From positions 62,001 through 126,000 of the forward strand of contig NZ_BAEN01000068.1 of assembly GCF_000314975.1 (NCBI RefSeq): 64,000 nucleotides of DNA, in the 5' to 3' direction. Every line of letters begins with the position of its first letter. Positions within the stretch are counted from its first letter, which is position 1. Below the pieces are notes generated by a model. The model was not told where the DNA came from. It saw only the letters and a list, made by a program, of their open reading frames with translations, and made no database searches. Below, piece by piece: positions 46,687-56,857 of this stretch. The position numbers and the translations under genes are program-made. The DNA is from Aliiglaciecola lipolytica E3. GTDB lineage: Bacteria > Pseudomonadota > Gammaproteobacteria > Enterobacterales > Alteromonadaceae.

Positions 46687-46909
46687 GGGTTTGAGAAAAG
46701 CGATTAGCAAAAATCCCTAAATAGCCTTTAGCCGCAAAAAAGATACCTACGGCGAGTAACAATACTCCTGGAATTTGTAACCAAATCCAAAGCTGTAAAC
46801 CTGCGAAAATACCCACCACTCCAGAGATAAAAAAAGCCAGACCGAGTTTAAAATCAGTCCAGCTTTTCTGGGGATTATTTCCCATTTTATATAGCCAGCT
46901 TTTAAACAT
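46631..46909 (-). CDS. Small membrane protein of unknown function
   Basis: A 92-residue protein with two close hydrophobic segments at about 23-40 and 42-62 (LGLAFFISGVVGIFAGLQL and IPGVLLLAVGIFFAAKG) and a polar C-terminal tail. The last 56 bases overlap the MATE gene on the other strand. No strong ribosome site is visible; an ATG eight codons later is an alternative start. I do not recognise a family. Confidence 0.6.
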   Translation of the reverse strand: MFKSWLYKMGNNPQKSWTDFKLGLAFFISGVVGIFAGLQLWIWLQIPGVLLLAVGIFFAAKGYLGIFANRFSQTLSNLNAANNKAKHSNWKD

Positions 46910-46941
46910 TGATAGACATCATACTAAAAGCCGTAAAACGG

Positions 46942-47520
46942 TTAATAGTATGAATGCTCACCGGCAGTATGTTCGGTTGCATCTTTAACAGCGGTTATTT
47001 CACCAGCAAAGGCTTCTAGCATTTGCTTCTCGATACCGTCTTTTAAAGTTACGTCAACCATTGAACAACCATTGCAACCACCACCAAACTGCAGAATGGC
47101 TTCGCCTTGCTCAGTTATTTCCATCAACATCACTTTACCACCATGACTGGCAAGTTGCGGATTGATTTCGGCTTCAATCATGTAACTGATACGCTCTGCT
47201 AAAGGAGCGTCACTGTCAACTTTGCGTGCTTTTGCATTAGGTGCTTTTAATGTTAATTGCGACCCCATCTGATCTGTCACAAAATCAATTTCCGCTTCTT
47301 CTAAAAACGGTGCACTTTCTTGGTCAACTACCGCGTCGAAGCCATTGAATGTAAGTAGCACATCTGTTTTTTCAACCGCATCCGGTGGACAGTATGACAC
47401 TCCGCATTCAGCGCTTGGTGTACCTGGATTAACCACAAAAACCCGGATGTTAGAATCAGGCTCTTGTTTTTCAAGCAATTTAGTGAAGTGTGCTTGTGCA
47501 CTTTCAGAAATTTTAATCAT
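46942..47520 (-). CDS. nfuA: Fe/S biogenesis protein NfuA
   Basis: A 192-residue iron-sulfur carrier that delivers [4Fe-4S] clusters to target enzymes. It has a degenerate A-type domain (about 1-95, [28 protein letters not shown]) and the Nfu domain with the cluster cysteines Cys149 and Cys152 in [12 protein letters not shown]. The start is ATG at 47520, with AGGA seven bases upstream; a GTG just before is less likely. In E. coli the gene lies beside gntX (comF) and bioH, which are nearby here too. Confidence 0.95.
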   Translation of the reverse strand: MIKISESAQAHFTKLLEKQEPDSNIRVFVVNPGTPSAECGVSYCPPDAVEKTDVLLTFNGFDAVVDQESAPFLEEAEIDFVTDQMGSQLTLKAPNAKARKVDSDAPLAERISYMIEAEINPQLASHGGKVMLMEITEQGEAILQFGGGCNGCSMVDVTLKDGIEKQMLEAFAGEITAVKDATEHTAGEHSYY

Positions 47521-47757
47521 CACTCATTCCTGATGCTCTTAAATTAGGACGGTAGTTTAGCAGAAATACCCGAGTAAAACACTCAAGTAATGTGATTCTG
47601 TTATGAAATTTTTAACTATCAAAGATTTCATGCATACTATAAGGAATCTTTGAAAGTTCTATTTAGCCTCATTTGGGGTTATATATTTCGTTAACAACAA
47701 ATTTCTTCACTTTTTGTACTATTCAAAAAAAATAATAATTACTGAAAAGAGTTTCAT

Positions 47758-50316
47758 ATGAATTTAAAGCGTTACTGCACTACTCTGTTTTTGTTACTTT
47801 TATCCTCTTCAGCATTGGCTTTGACTGATCTAGATTATCTTCCAAAAGCAATTAGTTATGACAGCAACATTCCCAAGCCAGCCGATATTCTTGGTACTCC
47901 TGTAGGTACATGGCATGTTCGACATGATCAACTGGTTCGCTATATGGAAGTGTTGGCTGAGAAATCTGATCGTGTCAGCCTAACCGAGACCGGCAGAACC
48001 CATGAGAATCGCCGCTTGTTGTTGATGACGATTACCTCACCTGAAAATCAAAAAAATATCGATGGCATTCAAAAGCGACATTTGAACGTCATTGAAAATG
48101 GTGAAGCGCCTAACAAAAGTGATCCACTCATATTGTGGATGGGCTACAGCGTGCATGGGGATGAATCTTCCGGTTCAAATGCATCCTTGTTAGTGGCGTA
48201 CTACTTGGCGGCAGCCCAAGGACCAGAAATTGATGAGCTTTTAAATAACAATGTGGTACTGCTTGATCCAGCAATAAATCCCGATGGACTCGCGCGTTTT
48301 GCACATTGGGCTAATATGCATAAAAGTCAAAACCTGGTATCCGATCCGAATAATAGAGAACTCAGCCAACGCTGGCCAAGAGGGCGAGTAAATCATTATT
48401 GGTTTGACTTAAACCGCGATTGGTTGCTGTTAACACATCCTGAGTCTCGTGCTCGTATCAAGCAGTATCAACAATGGCGCCCACACGTATTGACGGATTT
48501 CCATGAAATGGGCACCAATAGTACGTTCTTTTTCCAGCCCGGTATTTCTTCGCGTAAAAATCCGTGGACTCCAGACCAAAACGTAAAACTCACCGAAGCA
48601 TTAGCTGATTTTCATGCCGCCGCTTTAGATGAAACCAAACAGTTATATTTCACGCAAGAGTCTTATGACGATTTTTACTACGGAAAAGGTTCAACTTATC
48701 CTGATGCATTAGGATCTATTGGTATCTTGTTCGAACAAGCGAGTAGCCGAGGACATTTACAAGATACAGTAAATGGAACATTAGCCTTTTCAGATACCAT
48801 CCAAAATCAGGTCACAACGTCTTTCTCTACATTTAAGGGAGCGTTAGCCAACAAACAAGCTCTAATTGAATACCAATCTGGCTTTAACCAGCAAACCAAT
48901 GAATTGATTAAAGATGACAAAGTAAAAGGTTATGTACTGAGTGAAAGTAATGACAAGAGTCGCTTTAATGAATTGAAGAAAATTTTCCAACAGCACAAAA
49001 TTGAACATTATCCGTTGAATAAAGATGCTGAAATTGATGACGTCACATATAGTGCTGTAGATAGTTTGTTTGTGCCTACTGATCAGCCTAGATATCGCTT
49101 GGTTAAATCTATATTCTCAACTCGCAAGCGTTTTGTAGACAATACATTTTACGACGTATCAAATTGGAATTTACCTCTAGCATTTAATCTTCAATATACC
49201 GAAGTAGATAAAGGTGATTTCCGTAGGCTGTCATTCGCAGATCATCCCGCCGAATTAAAACAAGATAAACTACCTGCTTTGAAAGCTGGCGCTTATGCTT
49301 ATGGCTTCGGTTGGCAGGACTATTTTGCGCCCAAGTTATTACAACGTTTACTGCAAAATAATATCCAAGTTCGTGCTGCAGAAACGCCCTTTTCGGCGAA
49401 AACAAGTAGCGGCATTATCAGCTTTTCTTCTGGATCTATTATCATCCCTACCGGGTTGGAGCAGCCATCGGACATGATGGAGAAACTGCGCGCACTATCT
49501 AATGAGCTTAATATTCCAGTGTGGTCAATTGAAAGTGGATTGACGGGGCAAGGAATTGATTTGGGGAGCTCTAAAATGCGTCCAATTACATTACCTAAAG
49601 TAATGATGGTTGGCGGTTTAGGTGTTAATCAATATGAAGCCGGCGAAACCTGGCATTATCTTGATACGCGGGTAGGAATACCTGTTTCTATCATCGATAA
49701 AGACAGACTCGCTAAGTTGGATATGTCCAGCTACACACATATGATTTGGGTGAGTGGAAAATATTCTGATTTGCCCAGTGAAGTGATTGAGAAAGTCGCT
49801 TATTGGGTCGATAACGGTGGTGTGTTAATTGGTCAACAATCGGGCAGCAAGTTTTTAAGTGATAACGGTTGGTTAAAAGCCACGTTTATGAAGCAATCTG
49901 AAATCAAGGATGCGTTCAATGCCAGCAAACTTATGTTCGGAGATAGAGAAGCCTTTGCTGCAAAACAACGCATTGCCGGAGCTGTTTTTGAAACCAAGTT
50001 AGATCTTAGCCACCCACTCGGTTTTGGTTATAGCCGCGAATTACTGCCTGTTTTTCGCAATACAAACGATGTGTTGCTAATGCCTGAAAAACCTTTTATC
50101 ACTGTCGCTAAATACGTAGAAAAACCACTTATGGCGGGTTATACATCGGATGAACTCCAAGACTTGATTTCTGACTCCGCAGCGATAGTTGCGCATCGGT
50201 TTGGTAAAGGCAAAGTAATAGGGTTTGTGAATAATCCCAACTTCCGTGGTGTTTGGTACGGAACTAGTCGATTGTTTAGTAATGCCATTTACATGTCTGA
50301 TTTTATTGATGAGTAA
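47758..50316 (+). CDS. M14 family zinc carboxypeptidase, exported
   Basis: An 852-residue secreted peptidase. A signal peptide ends near residue 22 (LLLLSSSALA). The M14 zinc ligands are His133 and Glu136 in YSVHGDESSG, and His249 in LTDFHEMG; the catalytic glutamate is likely Glu326 in ILFEQASSRG. The C-terminal half contains GATase-like segments (WVSGKYSDLPSEVIEKVAYWVDNGG). Length and plan resemble large M14 peptidases of marine bacteria that degrade peptides in the periplasm. It interrupts the usual comF-nfuA neighbourhood. Confidence 0.9.
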   Translation: MNLKRYCTTLFLLLLSSSALALTDLDYLPKAISYDSNIPKPADILGTPVGTWHVRHDQLVRYMEVLAEKSDRVSLTETGRTHENRRLLLMTITSPENQKNIDGIQKRHLNVIENGEAPNKSDPLILWMGYSVHGDESSGSNASLLVAYYLAAAQGPEIDELLNNNVVLLDPAINPDGLARFAHWANMHKSQNLVSDPNNRELSQRWPRGRVNHYWFDLNRDWLLLTHPESRARIKQYQQWRPHVLTDFHEMGTNSTFFFQPGISSRKNPWTPDQNVKLTEALADFHAAALDETKQLYFTQESYDDFYYGKGSTYPDALGSIGILFEQASSRGHLQDTVNGTLAFSDTIQNQVTTSFSTFKGALANKQALIEYQSGFNQQTNELIKDDKVKGYVLSESNDKSRFNELKKIFQQHKIEHYPLNKDAEIDDVTYSAVDSLFVPTDQPRYRLVKSIFSTRKRFVDNTFYDVSNWNLPLAFNLQYTEVDKGDFRRLSFADHPAELKQDKLPALKAGAYAYGFGWQDYFAPKLLQRLLQNNIQVRAAETPFSAKTSSGIISFSSGSIIIPTGLEQPSDMMEKLRALSNELNIPVWSIESGLTGQGIDLGSSKMRPITLPKVMMVGGLGVNQYEAGETWHYLDTRVGIPVSIIDKDRLAKLDMSSYTHMIWVSGKYSDLPSEVIEKVAYWVDNGGVLIGQQSGSKFLSDNGWLKATFMKQSEIKDAFNASKLMFGDREAFAAKQRIAGAVFETKLDLSHPLGFGYSRELLPVFRNTNDVLLMPEKPFITVAKYVEKPLMAGYTSDELQDLISDSAAIVAHRFGKGKVIGFVNNPNFRGVWYGTSRLFSNAIYMSDFIDE

Positions 50317-50328
50317 TTAGGCATCCGA

Positions 50329-51075
50329 TTATTTTTCCCGTTTTGGTGTTATGCAAATTGACCATGCGTCAATTTGCATTTTGGGGTAATGACTGCGCAA
50401 AGCCGCTGCTGCAGAACTAATAGTTGCACCAGTTGTTATTACATCATCAAAAAGGGCGATGTGAGATATACCATCCGTTAATGTTTTATTTAACGTAAAC
50501 GCCCCTTGCGTATTTTTTTGTCTTTCTGACGCGCTCAATTCGGTCTGAGCACTGGTATTTTTAGTGCGGTGTAACACATCGGGTAGACAGGGTATTTGAG
50601 ACATTTTTGCAATTTCTAGTGCGATGACGGCGGCTTGATTGTATTTTCTTTGAGCTAACCTTGTTTTGTGCAAAGGTATTGGAATGATTGCTTCTGGCAA
50701 CTTCGTCACTGAGGGTAATCCGTGATCGTAAAATAATTGAGCCAATCCGCGCGCATGGGTACTTTTAGCATTGAATTTTAATTGGGTAATTAGATTAGCA
50801 AGAGGCCATTGATAGTCGGATATGGCAATTAGCTGGTCAAATTCGCTTACTGTTAAACCTAATCGAATTGACATGTTATTGAGCAGATTATGCTGAAAAT
50901 TAATCAGCTTATAATAATCGATATCCGTCTCACAATAATGACATATTAGGAAAGCGCTGCTTTGCTGACATATCAGGCAGTGTTGGTTTAACTCCAAGCA
51001 AATACGCATTTTTTTAGCAAAACTGTTCCACTTGTTAGTATTCCATCTGGAGCTAAAATAGTGAATGATATCCAC
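50329..51075 (-). CDS. comF: ComF family protein (GntX-like)
   Basis: A 248-residue protein with N-terminal zinc-finger-like cysteines (CLICQQSS and CHYCE, about residues 34-47) and a C-terminal phosphoribosyltransferase fold with the PRPP-loop motif ALFDDVITTGATISS. ComF is needed for DNA uptake in naturally competent bacteria; in E. coli the homologue supports use of external DNA as a nutrient. Start is GTG at 51075 with AAGGA six bases upstream. It is divergent from bioH, as in E. coli. Confidence 0.92.
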   Translation of the reverse strand: MDIIHYFSSRWNTNKWNSFAKKMRICLELNQHCLICQQSSAFLICHYCETDIDYYKLINFQHNLLNNMSIRLGLTVSEFDQLIAISDYQWPLANLITQLKFNAKSTHARGLAQLFYDHGLPSVTKLPEAIIPIPLHKTRLAQRKYNQAAVIALEIAKMSQIPCLPDVLHRTKNTSAQTELSASERQKNTQGAFTLNKTLTDGISHIALFDDVITTGATISSAAAALRSHYPKMQIDAWSICITPKREK

Positions 51076-51107
51076 AACTTTTCCTTATTCAGGTATATGA
51101 GTAACTC

Positions 51108-51893
51108 ATGAGTGAACGTCTATTTTTCGAAACCCGCGGCCAAGGTCCTAATTTAGTATTGCTGCATGGCTGGGGACTAAATAGCGGGGTTTGGGAGCCT
51201 GTTAGCCATATTCTTGAACAACACTTCAGAATTACACTACTTGATTTGCCGGGGTTTGGGCGAAATGCTGATTTTCTACCCGAGCAATACGACCTAGATT
51301 CAATATGCAGTATGGTTGTTGATTGCTTGCCCGACAAGTCTAGTTTAATCGGTTGGTCGATGGGCGGTTTGGTCGCTCAAAAGCTGGCTATTGATTACCC
51401 TGAAAAATGCGAAAACTTAGTATTAGTAGCCAGTACCCCTAAGTTTTGTGAAGCAGAAGATTGGCCCGGTATAAAAGAAAATGTTTTACAGATGTTTAGC
51501 CGTCAATTGGAACAGGACTTTAGTAAAACACTCGATAGATTTATGGCTATTCAGGCGATGGGAAGTGAATCTGCCCGCGATGATATCAAATTGATAAAGT
51601 CACATATTGAGCAATATCCCATTCCCGATGATAAAGCTTTGCACGCGGGTTTAAACATCTTAGACGACACAGACTTACGCATCGATATTGACCGTATTTC
51701 GAGTCCCATCTATCGCTTATATGGGCGTCTTGATAGTTTGGTTCCCATCAAGGTAGTGGATGAAATTGAGCGCATAAAAAAATCCACCAACATGCATATT
51801 TTTCCGCACGCTTCACACGCGCCTTTTATCTCCCACCCACAAGAATTTATGGCAGTTTTGCTGAAAATGCTAAATGTGACTTCAGCATCATAA
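51108..51893 (+). CDS. bioH: Pimeloyl-ACP methyl ester carboxylesterase
   Basis: A 261-residue alpha/beta hydrolase which removes the methyl group from pimeloyl-ACP in biotin synthesis. The nucleophile is Ser84 in IGWSMGGLVA, and the HGWGLNSGVW oxyanion-hole segment and the final histidine (HASHAPFISHP) are clear. It lies divergent from comF. A weak hairpin, AATTGG and CCAATT (51892-51910), overlaps the stop and may end transcription. Confidence 0.92.
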   Translation: MSERLFFETRGQGPNLVLLHGWGLNSGVWEPVSHILEQHFRITLLDLPGFGRNADFLPEQYDLDSICSMVVDCLPDKSSLIGWSMGGLVAQKLAIDYPEKCENLVLVASTPKFCEAEDWPGIKENVLQMFSRQLEQDFSKTLDRFMAIQAMGSESARDDIKLIKSHIEQYPIPDDKALHAGLNILDDTDLRIDIDRISSPIYRLYGRLDSLVPIKVVDEIERIKKSTNMHIFPHASHAPFISHPQEFMAVLLKMLNVTSAS

Positions 51894-51954
51894 TTGGTAG
51901 GTTTCCAATTTTAGATGTTTAGGTTATAATTTGTGCAGGTAATGGGGGTTATCT

Positions 51955-52275
51955 ATGGCATTTGATGTAACTAATAATGTAAATTCAGCGATCATATCAG
52001 GAACGCTAGGGTTGAATCGTGCGCAACAGGGTATTACTGAGGCTTCAGTGTCGATTGCGCAGCGGAATAATCAACAACAAACCCCACAAGACGTGCTAAC
52101 TAATGCTGCCACTCAGCAACTTGGTCAGGTCCGCCAATTGCTTCCACAAGGTGGCGACTCCTTAACTGATAACTTACTCTCTCTACAAATTAATAGCCGT
52201 AATGCATTGGCCTCCGGCAAAGTATTGGATATTGCCAACGATACAGTAGGCCGCATTATTGATGAGTTGGCGTAG
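51955..52275 (+). CDS. Hypothetical protein with flagellar rod-like N-terminus
   Basis: A 106-residue protein. The N-terminal stretch with VNSAIISGTLGLNRAQQGITE and a run of Gln/Asn resembles the N-terminal helix of flagellar rod or hook proteins (SALSGLQNA...), and the C-terminus has IANDTVGRIIDELA. No signal peptide. It lies 11 bases before the next gene and is probably its partner. I do not recognise an assigned family. Confidence 0.62.
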   Translation: MAFDVTNNVNSAIISGTLGLNRAQQGITEASVSIAQRNNQQQTPQDVLTNAATQQLGQVRQLLPQGGDSLTDNLLSLQINSRNALASGKVLDIANDTVGRIIDELA

Positions 52276-52286
52276 GATTATCGCTG

Positions 52287-53246
52287 ATGAATATTGTCAC
52301 CCCAACTCCCACCGCAGTATTATTTCCTACCAATAATATTAGTAATGATGCGGTGCGTCGTGACAATCAGCAACGTGAAACCATTCCGCAGACTACCAAT
52401 GCCGAGAATTCTGCTGCTGAAAGTGGCTTAGGGTCTGAGTCTGACCGAGTAAAAACGCCTGGGCAACAAGTACAAATTACCTATGAGCGCCCTCAAGCTC
52501 AACAAAACAATGCGACTCAGAATGCTCCCACTCAAGATAATGCAACTGACCGTGACAATGCTGAAGATCCCAGTGCTGGTAAGGAAGATGCCGAAAGTAA
52601 ACAGCAGCAACAGCAATTAGCAGATCAACAGAAAATCGAGGAACTTAAAAGTACTGATGCTGAGGTACGCGCCCATGAACAAGCGCACAGTGCCGTAGGC
52701 GGGCAGTATGCCGCTTCACCCACTTATGAATATGAGAATGGGCCGGATGGTAATCAGTATGCGGTCGCCGGTGAGGTGTCGATTGATATATCTGAAGAAA
52801 ATACGCCTGAAGAAACTATCCGTAAAATGCAACAAGTAAGAGCTGCTGCGCTTGCTCCAGCCGATCCTTCTCCTCAGGATTTACGTGTTGCGAGCGAGGC
52901 AACTAAGTTAGCTGCTGAAGCGCGATCAGATATTGCTAGAGAGAAAGCCGAAAGTGCAAAACAAGCAATTTCAGATAACATTGAACAACAGGGGTTGGTG
53001 AGTAACGTTGATGATGAAAGCGCAATATCAGCCAATACGCCAAATTTAGATGAAATTGTTGATGGTTTTAGTGCAGAACCACCCACTCGGTCCTTAGATC
53101 AAACTACTGAGACTGCTACTTTGGCACAAGTTCGTGAACGTCTTGAAAACAGAGACAGTAGTATTTTACAACGTGTTTCAGTTATCGAAAATTTTTATCA
53201 AAAAATCTCCGAATCTCGCAGTTCTCAACTGCAATTTAGTGCTTAA
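52287..53246 (+). CDS. SprA-related putative metalloprotease
   Basis: A 319-residue protein. The first 120 residues are low-complexity and rich in Gln, Asn and Asp. The domain from about 130 to 230 has an HEQAH motif (HExxH-type, VRAHEQAHSAVGG), then YEYENGPDGNQYAVAGEVSIDIS and a helical part VRAAALAPADPSPQDLRVASEA; these are typical of the SprA-related family, also called putative metalloprotease. The substrate is unknown. No signal peptide is visible. The preceding small gene, 11 bases away, is probably in the same operon. Confidence 0.78.
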   Translation: MNIVTPTPTAVLFPTNNISNDAVRRDNQQRETIPQTTNAENSAAESGLGSESDRVKTPGQQVQITYERPQAQQNNATQNAPTQDNATDRDNAEDPSAGKEDAESKQQQQQLADQQKIEELKSTDAEVRAHEQAHSAVGGQYAASPTYEYENGPDGNQYAVAGEVSIDISEENTPEETIRKMQQVRAAALAPADPSPQDLRVASEATKLAAEARSDIAREKAESAKQAISDNIEQQGLVSNVDDESAISANTPNLDEIVDGFSAEPPTRSLDQTTETATLAQVRERLENRDSSILQRVSVIENFYQKISESRSSQLQFSA

Positions 53247-53324
53247 AGCTTAGTAAACTTCTAACGTTCAACTGACTATTTGAGTGAGAAGAGCAGCTTA
53301 CTCTATCGTTTTCTATTCAGCGAT

Positions 53325-53348
53325 TCTAGCGGAGCCATCTCCGCTAGA
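53325..53348. terminator. Hairpin between convergent SprA-like and tex genes
   Basis: A 10-base-pair perfect stem, TCTAGCGGAG and CTCCGCTAGA, around CCAT, in the 117-base gap between convergent genes. The flanking T tract is short (TTT), so it is a moderate bidirectional terminator candidate. Confidence 0.6.
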
Positions 53349-53363
53349 TTTCGCATATTTAGG

Positions 53364-55709
53364 TTATTTTTGTTTCGCTTTTGCAAAGGCGTCAGCAAAC
53401 GCATTGCCCATCGCAGCGTTACTTTGCGCAGGTGCTTTGTTACGTTGGTTATCACGTGGCGAGTGCTTAGCAGGTTTAACATTTCTATTTGAACCTTTAT
53501 CACTCTTGCCTCGATTGTCTCTTGGGCCTTGAGTGCTAGCAGCGTTGTCATCTAATTTCATGGTGAAAGCAATTCGCTTACGTTGTTCATCAACTTCAAC
53601 GACTTTGACTTTTACTATGTCACCCGCTTTGACCACTTCTCTGGGATCTGAGATAAATTTATTCGTCATTGCAGAAATGTGGACTAAACCATCTTGATGG
53701 ACACCAACATCAACAAAAGCGCCGAAATTAGCGACGTTACTGACCACGCCCTCTAAAATCATACCTTCTTTCAAATCAGAAATTTTTTCTACGCCTTCTT
53801 TAAACGCTGCGGTTTTAAATTCGGGGCGAGGATCACGTCCTGGTTTTTCAAGCTCGGCTATAATGTCGGTTACCGTAGGTAATCCGAAGTTTTCGTTGGT
53901 ATAGGTCTCTGGTGAAAGGGTTTTAAGAATATCTTTATTGCCAATTAAGTCATTCACAGCGCAAGCAGTTTTATCAACAATGGCATTGACCACAGGATAG
54001 GCCTCTGGATGCACAGCTGAGGAATCTAACGGATTGCTGCCATTAACAATTCTTAAAAATCCCGCGGCTTGTTCGTATGCTTTAGGACCTAAGCGTTCTA
54101 CTTTTAGCAAATCTTGACGTTGACTAAAGGCACCATGCTGATCTCGGAACATAACAATATTGTGCGCTAAAGTGCGATTGAGCCCAGACACATGGGATAA
54201 CAGCGCGGGGGAAGCCGTGTTCACATCAACGCCAACAGCGTTAACGCAATCCTCAATAACATGTTCTAAAGATTTACCTAAGTTACTTTGACTAACGTCG
54301 TGTTGGTATTGTCCAACACCAATTGCTTTAGGTTCAATTTTAACCAGTTCAGCAAGCGGATCTTGCAATCTACGAGCGATAGATACAGCCCCGCGCAATG
54401 AAACATCCATTTCTGGTAATTCTTGAGACGCCAGTTCAGACGCTGAATATACAGATGCCCCAGCTTCGCTGACTACAATTTTCCGTAGCTTAAGTTCAGG
54501 TTCTAATTTAATCAGTTCTGCAACGAGTTTATCTGTTTCTCTTGAACCCGTGCCGTTACCAATACTGACCAGTTGTACTTTATGTTGTTTACACAAATTA
54601 GCTAGGGTGCGAATTGACTTATCCCATTGATTTTGCGGTACATGGGGGAAAATAGTATTGGTTGCAACGACTTTACCTGTGGTGTCAACAACCGCCACTT
54701 TAACGCCGGTACGCAAGCCAGGATCCAGCCCCATCGTCACTTTTGCACCTGCCGGTGCAGCCATTAGCAAGTCATTTAAGTTGCGTGCAAACACACCAAT
54801 CGCTTCTTCTTCAGCTTGTTCTCTAATCGCACCAAATAACTCGGATTCCATATGCAACTGTATTTTCACTTTCCAGGTCCACTGCACCACTGTGGCTAAC
54901 CAAGAATCCGCAGGCTTACCATTAAATTGCAGGTTGAAATGATCGCTAATAATACTTTCACAATATGCACTACGATTGCCTTCTTCTTGTTGGGGATCGG
55001 CATCAAGATTAACCTGAAGAAGATTTTCGTTGCGACCGCGAAACATGGCTAATGCACGATGAGAAGGGACTTTACTAATTTTTTCGCTATGCTCGAAGTA
55101 ATCAGAATATTTAGCGGCGTCTTTTTCTTTGCCGCTGATAACACTGCTTTTAATATGTGCATTTTGTTGTAAATAACGTCGAATTTTTTGCAGCAATTGC
55201 GCATCTTCGGAGAAACGCTCCATCAAAATATACTTTGCACCATCTAACGCCGCCTTCACATCTGCAACACCCGCTTCAGAATTTACAAAGTGCTCGGCTT
55301 CTACTTCTGGGGTTAATTGAGGATCGGCAAATAACTTGTCAGCTAGCGGCTCTAAACCCGCTTCAATTGCTATTTGGCCTTTGGTACGACGCTTAGGTTT
55401 AAAGGGTAAATATAAGTCTTCTAATTCTGTCTTATTTTCAGCTGATTTTATCTGCTGGCTTAGTTGTGGTGTTAGTTTACCTTGCTCATCAATTGACTTA
55501 AGGATTACCATCATACGCTCTTGCATTTCGCGTAAGTATCCTAACCGCTGTTCTAAAGTACGCAATTGCGCATCGTCTAATCCAAATGTCGCCTCTTTTC
55601 GATAGCGAGCTATAAATGGAACTGTTGCGCCGCCGTCGAGTAATTCAACCGCTGCTTTAATTTGTTTTTGCTCAACATTTAGTTCGCTGGCAATTTTTTC
55701 GATGATCAT
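53364..55709 (-). CDS. tex: Tex family RNA-binding transcription accessory protein
   Basis: A 781-residue nucleic-acid binding protein. Order: N-terminal helical domain with [18 protein letters not shown], YqgF-like domain (about 325-450, [17 protein letters not shown]), helix-hairpin-helix region (about 490-560, [19 protein letters not shown]) and a C-terminal S1 domain (about 645-720, [31 protein letters not shown]). A basic tail follows. Two starts have ribosome sites, ATG at 55709 (AGGG, 6 bases) and ATG at 55730 (AAGG, 5 bases); I prefer the first by length. It lies next to greB, also involved in transcription. Confidence 0.95.
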   Translation of the reverse strand: MIIEKIASELNVEQKQIKAAVELLDGGATVPFIARYRKEATFGLDDAQLRTLEQRLGYLREMQERMMVILKSIDEQGKLTPQLSQQIKSAENKTELEDLYLPFKPKRRTKGQIAIEAGLEPLADKLFADPQLTPEVEAEHFVNSEAGVADVKAALDGAKYILMERFSEDAQLLQKIRRYLQQNAHIKSSVISGKEKDAAKYSDYFEHSEKISKVPSHRALAMFRGRNENLLQVNLDADPQQEEGNRSAYCESIISDHFNLQFNGKPADSWLATVVQWTWKVKIQLHMESELFGAIREQAEEEAIGVFARNLNDLLMAAPAGAKVTMGLDPGLRTGVKVAVVDTTGKVVATNTIFPHVPQNQWDKSIRTLANLCKQHKVQLVSIGNGTGSRETDKLVAELIKLEPELKLRKIVVSEAGASVYSASELASQELPEMDVSLRGAVSIARRLQDPLAELVKIEPKAIGVGQYQHDVSQSNLGKSLEHVIEDCVNAVGVDVNTASPALLSHVSGLNRTLAHNIVMFRDQHGAFSQRQDLLKVERLGPKAYEQAAGFLRIVNGSNPLDSSAVHPEAYPVVNAIVDKTACAVNDLIGNKDILKTLSPETYTNENFGLPTVTDIIAELEKPGRDPRPEFKTAAFKEGVEKISDLKEGMILEGVVSNVANFGAFVDVGVHQDGLVHISAMTNKFISDPREVVKAGDIVKVKVVEVDEQRKRIAFTMKLDDNAASTQGPRDNRGKSDKGSNRNVKPAKHSPRDNQRNKAPAQSNAAMGNAFADAFAKAKQK

Positions 55710-55829
55710 ATTCGACCCTTGATACGGCATATTAGCCTTTAGAAACTGAAAAAGGGCAACTTAAGTGCCCGAAAATAAACAGCCGCAACTTTACCAGTGC
55801 TGTTAGAGATAAAAAACACTTAAGCTCGG

Positions 55830-56303
55830 TTATTTTTCATATTCAATACTTTTTATTAGCCAAACAAACTCGCCAGCCTCTGTTCGCACAATCGCTTCGT
55901 CATCTATTTGCTTTTTTATCAGAGCTCTGGCCATTGGTGAATCGATGGAAATACAATCTTTGCGCGCAAATATTTCGTCGTAGCCAACAATTTGCAACTT
56001 TAAAACTTTGTCATCTTCGTTTTCTATTTCTACCCAAGCACCAAAAAATACTTTGCCTTCTTGCTGCGGTGAGTAATCAACGACCTTTAAGTTTTCTAAA
56101 CTCTTGCTCAAATACCGAATGCGCCTGTCTATCTCCCGTAAACGCTTTTTGTTGTATTGGTAATCTGCATTTTCGCTGCGGTCACCTAAGCTTGCTGCCC
56201 ACGTGACTTTCTTGGTCGTTTCGGGTCTTTCAACACGCCATAAGTGATCAAGTTCATTTTGAAGTTGCAGGTAACCCTTGCGGGTAATTAACGGTGTTCT
56301 CAA
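55830..56303 (-). CDS. greB: Transcription elongation factor GreB
   Basis: A 157-residue factor that stimulates transcript cleavage by stalled RNA polymerase. The N-terminal coiled coil (about 1-75) contains KKVTWAASLGDRSENADYQ with the conserved acidic tip, and the C-terminal domain has SPQQEGKVFFGAWVEIEN and ISIDSPMARALIKK. The start is TTG at 56303, with GAGG eight bases upstream; translation from it gives MRTPLITRKGYLQL, like the N-terminus of E. coli GreB. It precedes tex on the same strand. Confidence 0.95.
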   Translation of the reverse strand: MRTPLITRKGYLQLQNELDHLWRVERPETTKKVTWAASLGDRSENADYQYNKKRLREIDRRIRYLSKSLENLKVVDYSPQQEGKVFFGAWVEIENEDDKVLKLQIVGYDEIFARKDCISIDSPMARALIKKQIDDEAIVRTEAGEFVWLIKSIEYEK

Positions 56304-56659
56304 GCAAAAAACCTCATTATTTTGAAACTCTTTTTAGGATACAAAGACTTAGATGTAATTCTAGAAACTAATCGAGAATCCAATGTAATAATTAATTATA
56401 ACCGCTTTTTTGTTAGTCAAAATTGTTCCAAAAAACAGCCAAAATTTTCGGGAAAATATCACAAACTAGACTAATATTTAAGATAGTTAAACGACAACTT
56501 GAAGCGCATAAAAAAAACGCAACAATGTCGTTTCAACACGCGCTGTGGCTGGCTTTGCTACCGAGTATGTTACAGTGTTTCGCTATAAAACGTAAATAAT
56601 TCGAAGGTAACTTTTATAGGAGGCCTCTCGTAGATGAACGTTGGTTTAGAGCATTAGAT

Positions 56660-56737
56660 ATGTTCAAACTAGTAAACAATCAGGTAGTGAAATTTTATTC
56701 CAAACCCGAAATTAGTTCGGGCCTTAAGGTCGATTAG
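56660..56737 (+). CDS. Possible mini-ORF of 25 residues
   Basis: Reads MFKLVNNQVVKFYSKPEISS then GLKVD. An 8-codon frame with stop (56634-56657), behind the AGGAGG at 56618, ends two bases before this ATG, which would allow translational coupling. Neither has a known homologue I recognise, and random frames of this length are common, so this is weak. Confidence 0.25.
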   Translation: MFKLVNNQVVKFYSKPEISSGLKVD

Positions 56738-56796
56738 AAAGACCAATAAAAAAGTGGAACTAGGTTCAGCAAGGATAATGCTGATAGTGAAAAAAT

Positions 56797-56828
56797 AAGC
56801 CGGAAGTCGATTAGACTTCCGGCTTTTT
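56797..56828. terminator. Strong terminator between the structured unit and fkpA
   Basis: A 12-base-pair perfect stem, AAGCCGGAAGTC and GACTTCCGGCTT, with loop GATTA, then T's on the plus strand. On the minus strand it is also followed by T-rich sequence, so it also ends the fkpA transcript, whose stop codon lies about 30 bases away. Confidence 0.92.
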
Positions 56829-56857
56829 CGTAGGTGTTAGCTTAATGTGGAATAAAA

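Larger units (their letters stand above)
56590..56828 (+). ncRNA. Candidate structured RNA or mini-ORF transcript
   Basis: Between the greB start and the fkpA end lies an apparent transcription unit. TTACAG, then 17 bases, then TAAATA (about 56570-56598) could be a promoter. Then come AGGAGG (56618-56623), ATG at 56634, and three hairpins: CCCGAA/TTCGGG (56705-56721), GGTC/GACC (56728-56744) and TCAGCA/TGCTGA (56766-56784). A 12-base-pair terminator ends it. Three loops carry ATTA. No gene lies downstream on this strand, so a small RNA or short peptides would be the product. Extent and strand are inference; I cannot match a known family. Confidence 0.45.
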
